A DNA stretch of 64,000 nucleotides from assembly GCA_002943765.1 (NCBI GenBank), contig PQWQ01000003.1:1674001-1738000 (forward strand), written 5' to 3'. This DNA comes from Psoroptes ovis. Taxonomy: Eukaryota; Arthropoda; Arachnida; Sarcoptiformes; Psoroptidae. Shown one piece after another: positions 53,591 to 64,000 of the stretch. Each line of letters starts with the position of its first letter. Position 1 is the first letter of the stretch. A program made the translations under genes and the position numbers. The notes beneath the pieces were generated by a model. That model was not told the DNA's origin. It saw only the letters and a program-made list of their open reading frames with translations, and did not search any database.

Positions 53591-54715
53591 CCAACATAAC
53601 AAAATCAAATCCAACATAACCTAATCTAACATAACAAAATCAAATCCAATATAACCTAATCTAACATAACAAAATCAAATCCAATATAACCTAATCTAAC
53701 ATAACAAAATCAAATCCAACATAACCTAATCTAACATAACAAAATCAAATCCAATATAACCTAATCTAACATAACAAAATCAAATCCAACATAACCTAAT
53801 CTAACATAACAAAATCAAATCCAATATAACCTAATCTAACATAACAAAATCAAATCCAACATAACCTAATCTAACATAACAAAATCAAATCCAATATAAC
53901 CTAATCTAACATAACAAAATCAAATCCAACATAACCTAATCTAACATAACAAAATCAAATCCAATATAACCTAATCTAACATAACAAAATCAAATCCAAT
54001 ATAACCTAATCTAACATAACAAAATCAAATCCAACATAACCTAATCTAACATAACAAAATCAAATCCAATATAACCTAATCTAACATAACAAAATCAAAT
54101 CCAACATAACCTAATCTAACATAACAAAATCAAATCCAATATAACCTAATCTAACATAACAAAATCAAATCCAACATAACCTAATCTAACATAACAAAAT
54201 CAAATCCAATATAACCTAATCTAACATAACAAAATCAAATCCAACATAACCTAATCTAACATAACAAAATCAAATCCAATATAACCTAATCTAACATAAC
54301 AAAATCAAATCCAATATAACCTAATCTAACATAACAAAATCAAATCCAACATAACCTAATCTAACATAACAAAATCAAATCCAATATAACCTAATCTAAC
54401 ATAACAAAATCAAATCCAATATAACCTAATCTAACATAACAAAATCAAATCCAATATAACCTAATCTAACATAACAAAATCAAATCCAATATAACCTAAT
54501 CTAACATAACAAAATCAAATCCAACATAACCTAATCTAACATAACAAAATCAAATCCAATATAACCTAATCTAACATAACAAAATCAAATCCAATATAAC
54601 CTAATCTAACATAACAAAATCAAATCCAATATAACCTAATCTAACATAACAAAATCAAATCCAATATAACCTAATCTAACATAACAAAATCAAATCCAAT
54701 ATAACCCAATCCAAC
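53591..54715 (+). repeat. 35-bp minisatellite, about 32 units, with two variants in higher-order pattern
   Basis: Unit: ctaatctaacataacaaaat followed by caaatccaaYataac, where Y is C or T. All other positions are almost invariant. Reading Y in order from 53611 gives C TT C T C T C T C TT C T C T C T C TT C TTTT C TTTTT. Units 4-12 and 13-21 carry the identical nine-unit pattern CTCTCTCTT, implying duplication of a 315-bp block. The last unit degenerates into CCAACCTAACC at 54705-54720. Confidence 0.95.
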
Positions 54716-54832
54716 CTAACCTAACCCTAACCCTTACCATAACCTTAACCTTAACCCTAACCTAACCTGACCTGACCTGACCTAACCTAACCTTAACCTT
54801 AACCCTAACCTAACCTAACATAACAAAAAACT
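54706..54832 (+). repeat. Telomere-like degenerate CCTAA/CCCTAA tract
   Basis: About 125 bp of cctaa, ccctaa, ccttaa and cctga pentamers and hexamers, for example cctaacctaaccctaaccc. It joins the 35-bp array without a gap. CCTAA (TTAGG) is the ancestral arthropod telomere repeat. Here it is internal, degenerate and inside a transposon-like element. Confidence 0.85.
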
Positions 54833-54971
54833 TATCGAACAAAATTAAACTAAACTTTAAAAAATATTCATAAAAAATTCATTAAAAACTTTTATGAAAC
54901 CCGTACAGCCATCTATCGGTTTGTTTACTTTGAGTTTTCTGTCACGGTTAGTACACAAGAACCCTTTTTTC

Positions 54972-55727
54972 TTATTATTTTTATCATAGACAAATTGATA
55001 ATACAACATAGGACACAATCGTACCTTCACTTCTCAATAAGGCATAGAGGTAAAAAAAAATTTAAAAAAAACATAGGCCCAAGTTCATGACACACACGAA
55101 CACTCATGAATACACAACACATAATTACATATAAATATAGCACTGAGTGACCAGAAAAACTAGACATTTTTAATTTGTTGATTCGTTGATTTGCACAAAA
55201 TCTGTAAATCAAATCAAAATTTTGAAAAAAATCAACCAAAAAATTTGAACCTTTTTAGGTGTGAATAGCCCTTGAGTAGAAATAGTCATTGCTGTAGGCA
55301 AAACTTATTTCGAATTTTTTTGTAATTTCAAGATTTTTGTTCTTCATTATTTAAATAAATATTTCATTATCAATCTTTTTATCCATTTAAAATTTACAAG
55401 GATATAATTAATGTGATAATCGAGTGAAAAAACAAGAATTTTAAAACGATAAATTTGAAAGATTAATAAATGTTTCAAATCCATCAAGAAATAATCAAAA
55501 ATATCCATTTTTGTTCAATTTTTTCTTAGCAATTTTTCCAAATTGAAACAAAATTTATGTCACTTTAATTCATTCGATCAATTTTCAAAGCGAGCAACAA
55601 CAAAAAAAAACAACATCGTCGTGTAAATAAACAACAAATCATTATTATCATTTACAAATAACAAATATTCATAAAATAAAATCATAATCAGAGCAAAAGG
55701 TGAGTGAAATGAGAAAAATTTCACTGT
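54972..55727 (-). repeat. Repeat R, inverted copy
   Basis: Reverse complement of the R sequence at 47985-48416, but with about 250 extra bases (about 55410-55675) and a roughly 60-bp insertion near 55030-55080. It is bounded by the minisatellite element on the left and a partial inverted copy of that element on the right. Confidence 0.72.
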
Positions 55728-55990
55728 TTCATTTTGTTATGTTAGATTAGGTTATGTTGGATTTGATTTTGTTATGTTAGATTAGGTTATGTTGGATTTG
55801 ATTTTGTTATGTTGGTTATATTTCTTCTTCCTAATCACATTTGAATTATGATTCAGCGTTGAAAGTGATAGTAATAATCATTTAATAATAATGATTATAA
55901 TAATTATTTTTATTTTTTACACGCCATCTATCGATTTTTCTATGTAAGTAAGAATAAAAAAAAATCTGTCACGGTTAGTACACAAGTACC
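55728..55990 (-). mobile_element. Partial inverted copy of the minisatellite element (left arm and about two repeat units)
   Basis: Reverse complement of 53417-53640 with almost no difference: two and a half 35-bp units, the 190-bp arm including gattcagcgttgaaagtg, and the terminal repeat ending CACAAGTACC at 55990. GAAAAAAG follows directly and then repeat X. The other end of the element is missing here. Confidence 0.85.
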
Positions 55991-55998
55991 GAAAAAAG

Positions 55999-56350
55999 TG
56001 TAAAAGGTTACGATATACGATTATGATAAGATACAATACGATAAAATAAGAGAAAATCATCTAAATATTATCAATACGTTATCATCAAAACCATAAAATA
56101 AGAAATATTTCAAACTTTATCAAATTAACTTTCAAGGTCACAACCTTTTACATTTTCGTTCCGCGACAATTATGATATCTTGAGAAATTGACATTCAATT
56201 TCAAATGATATTTTCTTTACGAAAAAAATGGAAAAAATTTTTAATGCATTGACACCTTTTGAATTGAATTGAATATTTATTTATTTACTTATTTATTTTC
56301 AAGTTTATTTCGAATATATTTCAATATCATTGCTGAATAAATAAATAAAA
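55999..56350 (+). repeat. Repeat X, copy 2 with the joining end of R
   Basis: Begins tgtaaaaggttacgatatacg, which matches the end of R at 48425-48450, and runs into gataagatacaatacg and the rest of X (56028-56220). A further match (gcattgacaccttttgaatt, 56237) corresponds to 51341-51420. Confidence 0.7.
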
Positions 56351-57769
56351 ATATTTTAGATAAAATTGATGACATTTCTTACTTTTTATTTCATATTTGA
56401 TAAATCAAATAAAGATTTTTAAAATTTCATTTTCCATTTCAACTTTCATTTCAATGATCTTTTGCGATGATAATTTCAAAATTCAAGTTTGAATTTTGTT
56501 CATACAAAAAGTGAAATGAAAGTGAAATTGTGATTTTTTCTTGAAAATTTTGTCATTTTTTTTCTCCATTCAATTTCAGACATTCATAAATAATAATAAT
56601 TAAAAATTCATAAAGGTCAGGTCAGGTAAAGATTTGTCAATTTTTTTTTCATTTGAAATGAAAAAATTGACTACACAAAATTGAAATGAATCCATTCATT
56701 CATTCATTCATTCATATCATCTCAATTATCATGCACACGAATCAAATTCAGATTAAATCATTTCAAGTAAAAAGTCAAAACAACTAATGACATTGCATTC
56801 CGTTCATATCACAATGATAATGAATTTGATATTCAATTCATAATATTGTCATTATCATCAGTGATTATGATCATCATAGTAGTCATATAATAATCAACGA
56901 TTGAATTTCAAAGACTTTCAATTATTTAAAAAATAATTTCTTTCTAATTTTTCTTATTTTAATGAGAATTAAACACGATAATATTACAATAATTCGAATG
57001 ACATTTGACCATTGTTTGCATTCATTCATTCATTCATTTATATGAATAAATTTGAGATATTTGTAAAATGAATATAAATATTTGAAATAGAAAATAATCA
57101 TGTCAGAATAATTATGTTCATTAATTGTAAAAGAATTTTACAATTGTTGATTATAATAATAATGAATAATAACAACAATAGAGCACACACACACACACAC
57201 ACACACTGGAACACACCTTTCATTATTTAATAAAAATTTCAATTATTATCATGTTTTTAATTATTTATTATTATTGCTGTTGTTGTTTTTGTTTTAATGA
57301 TAATTGTTGCTATCATCAACACCAAGCATAGACAACGAGCATCATGGACAGCAGCAACTTTCATCATTAATTTGTTTGAATACATTTAAATTTAATATTA
57401 AAAATTTGTTTCCATTCAATTGTTTTTCAATCATTAATTAACAAATTGAAATCATTAAAATCATCATAATAATGAAAATAATATTATTTTTAATGATAAT
57501 AGTAATAACGATCATATTATCATCACCATTTTTTCCAATGTATTCATATGATAACATGAATGAAAAAAAAATCGACATAAATTAACAATATGAATAATTA
57601 AAAATGATACTATTATGATCATTATCATTATCATCAAATAGAAAAATTCGACCATTTGTTTTCGCTGTATCCGTAATTCGATGGAATGCTTTGTTTGATG
57701 TTTTGTTTCCTTCATTTATTATCATCATAATGATCATAATTATAATTATAATTAATATAGGAGGGGAAT
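56351..57769. other. AT-rich intergenic DNA
   Basis: No gene is recognisable in 1.4 kb. It holds CATT tetranucleotide runs near 56693 and 57020, a CA-dinucleotide run at 57184-57208 and many ATAATAAT stretches. Short minus-strand open frames near 57512-57800 look random. Confidence 0.4.
57184..57208. repeat. CA microsatellite
   Basis: About 12 perfect CA units. Potentially polymorphic marker. Confidence 0.95.
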
Positions 57770-58595
57770 GATGAATATAGAGCTTTTTTCTTTTGTTTGA
57801 CAATGTTCATCGATTAATTCTTGTAAACACATGGATGTCAAAATAGTCATGTCACTCAGTGAATTGGGTTGATGACAAAGGATTTTCTTCCTTTGGAAAC
57901 CGGGTCTCTTTTCACGAATTTTTATCCTCAACTGGTCTGAAATGTTAGAATGATGATCAGAATTTTTCGTTTTGCCAGTTTGCAAGTGATTCACCAATGA
58001 GGTTCCAGAATACAGCTAAATAAACCTTTTTAGGCGATTTTTGGACACTAACTTGTTCCAGAGTCGATTAATCAGGTTCACACCACTCTTTGGTCTCACG
58101 TTTTGGCTCACAATAATTGTGATAAACCCAAGTTTCCTCCATAGAGAGGAATCCGCTCTATCTTTCTTAGAACGCTTGAAGGGTTGCTGAGAAAGTTGCA
58201 TTCGATGTGTTTTCGCTCAATTGAAAGCAAACGCGGCACCCATTCCTCAAACAGCTTTCTCAGTCCTAAAATATCAATTGAGATATGGTTTTTTGCACTG
58301 TATGAAATCCCTAGAGCCTTTTCTAAATAATTCTTGATCGATGGACGATTTTCCAAATCCAAATCCTCTATTTTGGAAGCAATTTCTGGTCTTGGTGCAT
58401 TTTTTCAACGTTTTCACGTGGATCGTCTTTAGGGCTTGTACCACCACGTTCGAATTTCGTAACTCAGTTTTCAACTGTCCTAATCAAAGTTGAATAATCA
58501 TTTAACACTTTTTATATTCATTGGGGGACCTCTTTTGCTGGAACACCTTCCAAAAACAAGAATTTTATCACTGCAAGATTTTCAATTTTTTCCAT
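57770..58595 (-). pseudogene. Mariner (Tc1/mariner) transposase pseudogene
   Basis: Reading the minus strand from an ATG at 58595 gives MEKIENLAVIKFLFLEG, the normal mariner N-terminus, then KFERGGTSPKDDPR, a LGLRKLFEEWVPRLLS block (with frame shifts), a degraded EETWVYHNYCEPK region where mariner has DETW, and LRIKIREKRPGFQRKKILCHQ, corresponding to the block before the second catalytic Asp, which is lost. Stops and frameshifts break the frame at many points and the C-terminal third is missing. The copy is old. Terminal repeats were not identified. Confidence 0.82.
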
Positions 58596-61500
58596 TGTAA
58601 AAAATACTTTGACTATGCGACACTAATTGTGGGATAAAAATAGAATGGATGCACAGACGGAAATGAAACTTCACATGTGTTTGCAGGAAGAGTGTCCCGA
58701 CATAATCACAAAAAATTTGCCCGGTAGCAACACCCTTTCCTATAAACCGTCAAAACTTATTGTCCCATCTAGTAAAGAATTGAAGATTAAGAAGTAATTT
58801 TTGACGGTGCACAAAAATAACTGAAGATAACAAAATAACAGTCGCCCTGAAAAAAATTATGAGCTCACAAAATATGAACTTATGAATGAAGAATATAAAC
58901 AAAAAATAAATATTATTGAGAAAACGATCGCTAAAGTCAGAGAGAAGATTAAGAAAATAAATCTTCGCGACATCTCTATGGACAACATAAAGGCCTTAAT
59001 TGAATCATCAAATGAACCGGTTAAAATAGACGAACAAACAGCGACATCAACCTGCAACTTCCTGATTCGCAGTCAGAATCCTTTAATCACTTAACTCATT
59101 TCATCGTTGCTAATATTGATTCCATAATATCATCATGTGAATTAAAGGAGATGAATCAAAATTAATTTAATTCGATTCGCATTCGTCAAATGCGTTAGAT
59201 TGGAATTATCTTTTTGAGAAAAAAGATGATATTTTTCTTTGACTATTTCATTCATTCATATGAATCCATTTTGAATGAATCACGTAGCGGATGATAATGC
59301 TTTTTGCTTTTAAAAAAAATTTCCTGAAATTATTATTATTATTATTATGGCAATTATTATCGGTAAATTATGATCAACACTTCATCATCATCGTATGATT
59401 GTTGTTCATGGATTGTTTAATGATTAAAAAAAATGAATAAAATAAAATGAAATTTGAATCCCAACCTTAAATTTTTGAACAAAAATGAAACAAACGCGTA
59501 CAAAGATATCTGAAACATGTGTTCATTCATTGAATATTTTATTTAATATTTTACATGTTGGAAAATTTTTATTTGATGAACATTATCATATAATACAATA
59601 ATAATAATAATAACGACAATTATCTTTGTATGAAAATCTTCCGCATCACCATCATCTTTATTATCATATTAAAATACATGTGTTTTTTAATATTATTATC
59701 AACATTCTCATAATCATCATTATGATTTGACTAATGATAATCATTTTGAATATTATTATTATTGACGATGTTTGTTTGTTTGTTTGTTGTTGTAAAATTC
59801 ATTGATATGATGTTCATCATACAATTTCTTTTGTCCATCATACAACCTGTTGCTCGGCGAACATAATAATCGGCAAATTTTTGAAATTTTGGAAAAATTC
59901 AAAATTATTCTATCATCACCGACATTCATTCATAATAATAATACAATTTAATCAACGATGGAATGGAAAACAAATTACATTCAACTTGGCACCAATATCG
60001 ATATATTCACCTTTTTTCAAAGATAATAATAATAAGATTTCTCCCAAGATCAATTGATTAATTATCTGAATCAATCGATTCAATCGCTACAAATCATTCA
60101 ATTATTACTGATATTATCACAAATTACAAACACAAATTTCAATAAGTAAAACCTATCATAATCATTATTATCATTGACCTATTAATAATGCTATCATTGG
60201 CTTTCAATATTATTATCACAAATATTATTTCATTTTGTGTTATGAATATTTATTTCAAGTATTTAATTATGTTGATAATTATTCCATTTTATTTGAATTT
60301 TATTGTATTATTATTTCGATTATTATCAACATACAATAATTAGATTGATCATGTTTTTTTTCAAAAATATTGTTTGATGGGTGGTATAATTTGCATTCAC
60401 ATTTGACTGTCTGAATATGTGTTGTATTTTCGTATTTCATTTGATCGTTTGTTGTTCATTAGTTTATTGTCTAATTATAATTTCGAGGAGAATGAAAAAA
60501 ATATTCCAAAATTATCATAAAAATCAAAGCAGCCACAACAATAATAATCATGATAATAGTTTCAACAATGATGATGTGTTAGATGACCTGTGTTAGATCA
60601 TAATGGATGCAGACAAATGCGTCAACTTCAAATTTCAAAGTTGAAATGAAGAAAAAAATTTTCAAAGAATTTTAATTCTTTTTTTGCTGATTTTAATGAT
60701 TTTCAAATGAAAAAAAATCGATAAATAATAAAGGTTCAGTTTCACAATTGAATACAATGAATGAGTTACATTGTTATATTGATTCGTTTCACATTTTGAT
60801 CCATTGATTCAGTGACAATTGGTCAAAATTGAAAAAAAATTGATTATCGATGTAAATATATCAAAATGAAAGCCTTTTATAATTTCAAATTTTACATGAA
60901 AGGAAATATCAGTCAAAAGTAAGACATAAATGTCAAAAAAAATTTCAGGAAATATTCAATTGTCAAAATAAATGAAATGTCTAAGATTATCATCATCGTA
61001 ATGATCAATGAACAATATCGATTTTTCCAAAGATTATTAGTGGTTATTTTTTTTCAAATCGATATTGCTTTTTTTTATCAAGCACAATCATTATTCAATT
61101 GATTCAATCAATTTTTATTCAATCATTATTTTCCATTGAATCAATCGATGGCCATGATGATTGTTGATGATCGCTATTATCGATTATAGAAAATCATTGT
61201 TCACCAATTTTATCATTAAAATTGATCGCATCCAACTCAATTATGATTTATGAAAAAAATTCAAATCGATTCAAATCAAATTGATTTTAATCGAATAAAA
61301 ACTTTGAAATTGTCCATGTCATAGTTCGGCCAACATGCACATAACTTCAACAGCACTATCTATTTGTATATCCTCCAAAGAGATGCACCTATTTATTCAC
61401 ATTTAAATCACATATGTTTCATGTAATCATTAATCCAAATCATCCTCAACAATCATCATTACAGCATCCAATCAACAATATCCAATCATCATCATCATAC

Positions 61501-63881
61501 GAAGAAAAAAACAAATTATACAAATCATTGTACAATGAATAAGATCTAAAGATTATTCAATGAGATAAATCCAATTTAGATCCAAATGATGATCGTCAGA
61601 AATGATTGTAAACAACAAAATTAGTGCAACGAAAAAAAAAATTGTATCGAGCAATTAAATTCATGGATGTTTTCATTCATTCATTCATTTATTTATTCAT
61701 AATAATTAGATTATGATTTGTAATTAAATTTATTTGATTTTATTTATCTTCATCCCGAGTAATCAACATTTTTTTTTTATTTTTTCATTCATAGATGAAT
61801 GAAAATTTTTTGTTTTTCGATCATCTGTCCACCATCAGATTTAAATGATGATGATGATGATGATGATGACCAGCAATCAGAAACATGTGATTTAATCATT
61901 TTTGCTCCACTTTGATTTCGGGTTATCACGATTTGTTTGTACAAAATTATTTTTTTCATCATGCATGAAAAATGAAAATGGTAAAATGAATGAAATATTG
62001 TGACGATAAACAGCAAATACACCAGCGAAAAGCTTCAATTCACTTCGAGATTAACGAATTATCATCGGTATTTCATTCATTCATTGTTTTACGGAAAAAA
62101 AGATTTCTTTCGGACATGGAGCTTTGGACATTTGAATGCGGATTCATTGAAAAAATGAAGTGAAAAGAGAGACTTGTCAAAAATAATTTGAATTCATTTA
62201 ATTTGAATGGAATTTCTTTGATTAAACATCAACAACCGATCATTTCAATTTGATTGTTAATCCGATGGTCTATTCAATCGTTTATTCGATTGTTCAAAGA
62301 TCAAAATTAATTATTTTTCCACCAATCAGTGAACATCCTTTTTTGCTTGATGAAAACTTTGGAAAATGTTGATTCATTGATTCAATTGGGTTTTTCTTAA
62401 AATTTTTCCATTATTTCTTGAATTGTCTCGAGATTTGAATTGAAAATTAATTAAAATTCTTCCATTTTTTGATGATTATTATGCAATATTTTGGCTAAGG
62501 AAACAAAAAAAAATGGTTAAAACAATGGCCAAATGCTTTGCACTGATCTTTGTTCTGATCATTAATCATTGAATAATCAGGATGAAAAAATGGAGCACTA
62601 AAATTCCAATGAAGATGGTGGGAATTTGAAAAATTTATGAATAAATGAATTTTCAATTAAAATTAAAATTAATTTCAATTTAAATCAATTTACAAATGAT
62701 ACAATACAATAGTGCTTAGCAACCGGACCGGTTACTTATTGTTCCGCTTGTGTGTTCCAAAGATTGTTTAAAGATTTTTTTTTTTTTTAGTTTGAAAATC
62801 GTTGAAAGGTGTGCCGTGATATATGAGAAATTTGCCCGAAAAGTGAATTATGAAAACGAAAAAGGTTGAGAAGCACTGATTGTATCCATATGCTTTTTCA
62901 ACAACGAAAAATGTTAAAGAACAATGGTGAAGATGTTCGGAAATTTCTTTTTTTTCATTTTGATTTTGAAATCTTCAATCTATTTTGAGGATAAATGGTC
63001 CGCTTGCACTCGATGGGCACTGTAAACACCATGGTTTTCCAATGAAAATGAAATTTTTTTGGAGCGCAAACGACCAACGGTTATAATCGAATCCGGATAT
63101 ATAATACAGATATTAACTTTTTATTGTATTATTATTATTATTTCATTACATTATTTACCAATATTATTCAGCTATAATAAAATATCCTTTAATTTAAAAA
63201 AAAAGAATAAAAAAAATTTATTTCAAACAATTTGTTCAATTCAACTAAACTAAATAAATGGGTTTGGCATCATCATCATCATCATGAGCATCAGCCATAG
63301 GCAAACATCATTCACACTAGTCCAATAATCATTGAAACATTGAAGCATCGAAACATTGAACATTGAACATTGAACATCAGCAAATTATAATAATGATCAT
63401 CATTTGATTGATGATCATCGTATGTATCGATGTTTCAATGATTTGTATCGATACAAATCGAATTGAAATGGCAACAAATCAAATTAAATGGCAAATTATG
63501 GGAATAAAACTTGAATTTCAATAATTTCAATTAATTTCAAGTGGATTGATTTAATTGATTTTCTGTTGCAATTATAATTTGATTGCCATTAAATCAATGG
63601 AATTTAATCGAATAATTGAATAAATCATACGGATTAATGATTTGAATCAAATATTTCTCACACACACATGTTTAACACTTTTTTTTGTATTCAATGCATT
63701 CATAATTAATCACCTTGAATCACCTTGGAAATCCATGAGAATGATTGATCGCCAACATTGAATGAATGCAATTAATATCCATTCAACTTATTCAATGAAT
63801 TTACGTTTGAAAGTTGTAGTTGATGGGGGAGTATCATCAAGCAAAGCAATCTGACATGATCGGGTTGTGGCGGGGAGCTAA
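58596..63881. other. AT-rich intergenic DNA up to the tRNA gene
   Basis: About 5.3 kb without a convincing gene. A 70-codon frame at 58882-59094 encodes a Lys/Glu-rich helix-like peptide of unknown origin, perhaps a retroelement piece. Simple repeats include ATT runs at 59331-59347, TGTTTGTTTGTT near 59768, and a GAT run at 61848-61868. The 62710-62878 piece is a probable hAT remnant. The region 60000-61300 contains many AAATTGATT/AATCAATT palindromic words, which is compositional. Confidence 0.4.
62710..62878 (+). mobile_element. Probable hAT MITE remnant
   Basis: The right end GGTTGAGAAGCACTG (to 62878) is a classic hAT terminal motif and the internal gtgtgccgtgatatatgag matches the subterminal region of such elements. 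The left end TAGTGCTTAGCAACCGG (62710) is an imperfect inverted partner. Outside the ends, gatacaat on the left and attgtatc on the right extend the inversion, so no direct target duplication is seen. Confidence 0.5.
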
Positions 63882-63955
63882 GCCGATGTATTTCAATTGG
63901 TCAGAATGTCCGGCTTTTAACCGGAAGGTTCTGGGTTCGAGTCCCAGCATCGGCG
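63882..63955 (+). tRNA. tRNA-Lys (anticodon UUU)
   Basis: A complete cloverleaf of 74 nt with no intron: acceptor GCCGATG pairs with CATCGGC, anticodon arm TCCGG-CTTTTAA-CCGGA gives anticodon TTT, variable loop AGGTT, T arm CTGGG-TTCGAGT-CCCAG, discriminator G. The internal B box GGTTCGAGTCC is perfect. The D stem (TTTC/GAAT) is weak, with one mismatch. A T-run for RNA polymerase III termination starts at about 63964. The acceptor differs from the usual metazoan tRNA-Lys (GCCCGGA), so this may be a diverged copy. Confidence 0.9.
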
Positions 63956-64000
63956 AGGTTTCCTTTTTTTTGTGAAATTTTGCCAAAAAAAATTTTTTTT

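Larger units (their letters stand above)
53417..54963 (+). mobile_element. Non-autonomous element with terminal inverted repeats carrying a minisatellite
   Basis: Left end GGTACTTGTGTACTAACCG (53417) and right end, read in reverse complement from 54963, GGTTCTTGTGTACTAACCG form terminal inverted repeats continuing through TGACAG and, after a spacer, through CGATAGATGGC. The interior is a 35-bp tandem array plus a telomere-like tract; there is no ORF. Its right end adjoins CTTTTTTC (54964-54971). The same octamer (as GAAAAAAG) lies beside the other arm at 55991-55998, and an empty site is at 48417. The 8-bp duplication fits hAT, Merlin or P superfamilies; I cannot assign it further. Confidence 0.72.

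Noticed and set aside
53591..54715. CRISPR-like regular repeat
   Set aside because: The 35-bp units abut directly with no unique spacers, so this is a tandem minisatellite in a eukaryotic genome.
58882..59094. 70-codon Lys/Glu-rich ORF
   Set aside because: Could be a retroelement scrap; no domain, no conserved neighbour and no transcript signals visible.

Overview
This is a eukaryotic nuclear window from a small, AT-rich, gene-dense arthropod genome. Introns are about 50-75 bp, several genes have none, and many genes sit back to back. Base composition, intron size, a glycine-rich cuticle-type gene, a stand-alone PHM gene and CCTAA-type (arthropod telomere-like) repeats suggest an astigmatid mite such as Dermatophagoides or a relative. 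The organism is inferred, not proven.

Region 1 (1-4.8 kb) holds two tandem short-chain dehydrogenases of the 17-beta-HSD12/3-ketoacyl-CoA reductase type and a decayed third copy, then ribosomal protein eL36 and maleylacetoacetate isomerase (GST zeta). About 5.6 kb without a convincing gene follows, containing a tight cluster of four CACGTG E-boxes. Region 2 (10.4-31 kb) is mostly conserved housekeeping and signalling genes: a giant Fer3-type bHLH factor, ORC2, PTCD2, cyclophilin B, an HRI-type eIF2-alpha kinase, PHM, UBA2, CSN2, a probably myristoylated Ser/Thr kinase and an STK19 homologue. Five neighbouring pairs are head to head over 0.2-0.6 kb and probably share promoters; others are tail to tail over 0.1-0.3 kb.

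Four genes (20.5, 31.2, 32.5 and 43.7 kb) encode one divergent secreted or membrane protein family that I do not recognise. They share four cysteines at near-constant spacing and a C-terminal F/V-x-C motif. Two are predicted secreted; two have a transmembrane segment and a long basic Ser/Lys tail. This is the best candidate here for an undescribed protein system. A long kinesin-3 (Unc-104/KIF1A) lies between the third and fourth members.

Region 3 (44.8-58.6 kb) starts with a cuticle-type glycine-rich gene and becomes a mosaic of mobile elements. It includes a Merlin (IS1016-like) transposase ORF with two of three catalytic acidic residues replaced; a hAT element with exact 8-bp target duplications whose ORF has lost the catalytic core; a hAT MITE; decayed Ty3/gypsy and mariner copies; a duplicated and deleted copy of the cuticle gene's 3' end; and an element with terminal inverted repeats that carries a 35-bp minisatellite with higher-order structure plus a telomere-like tract. 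An 8-bp target duplication and an unoccupied site elsewhere in the window show that this last element is mobile, and one of its arms is repeated in inverted orientation nearby.

Region 4 (58.6-64 kb) is AT-rich intergenic DNA with a hAT-like remnant, ending in a tRNA-Lys(UUU) gene.
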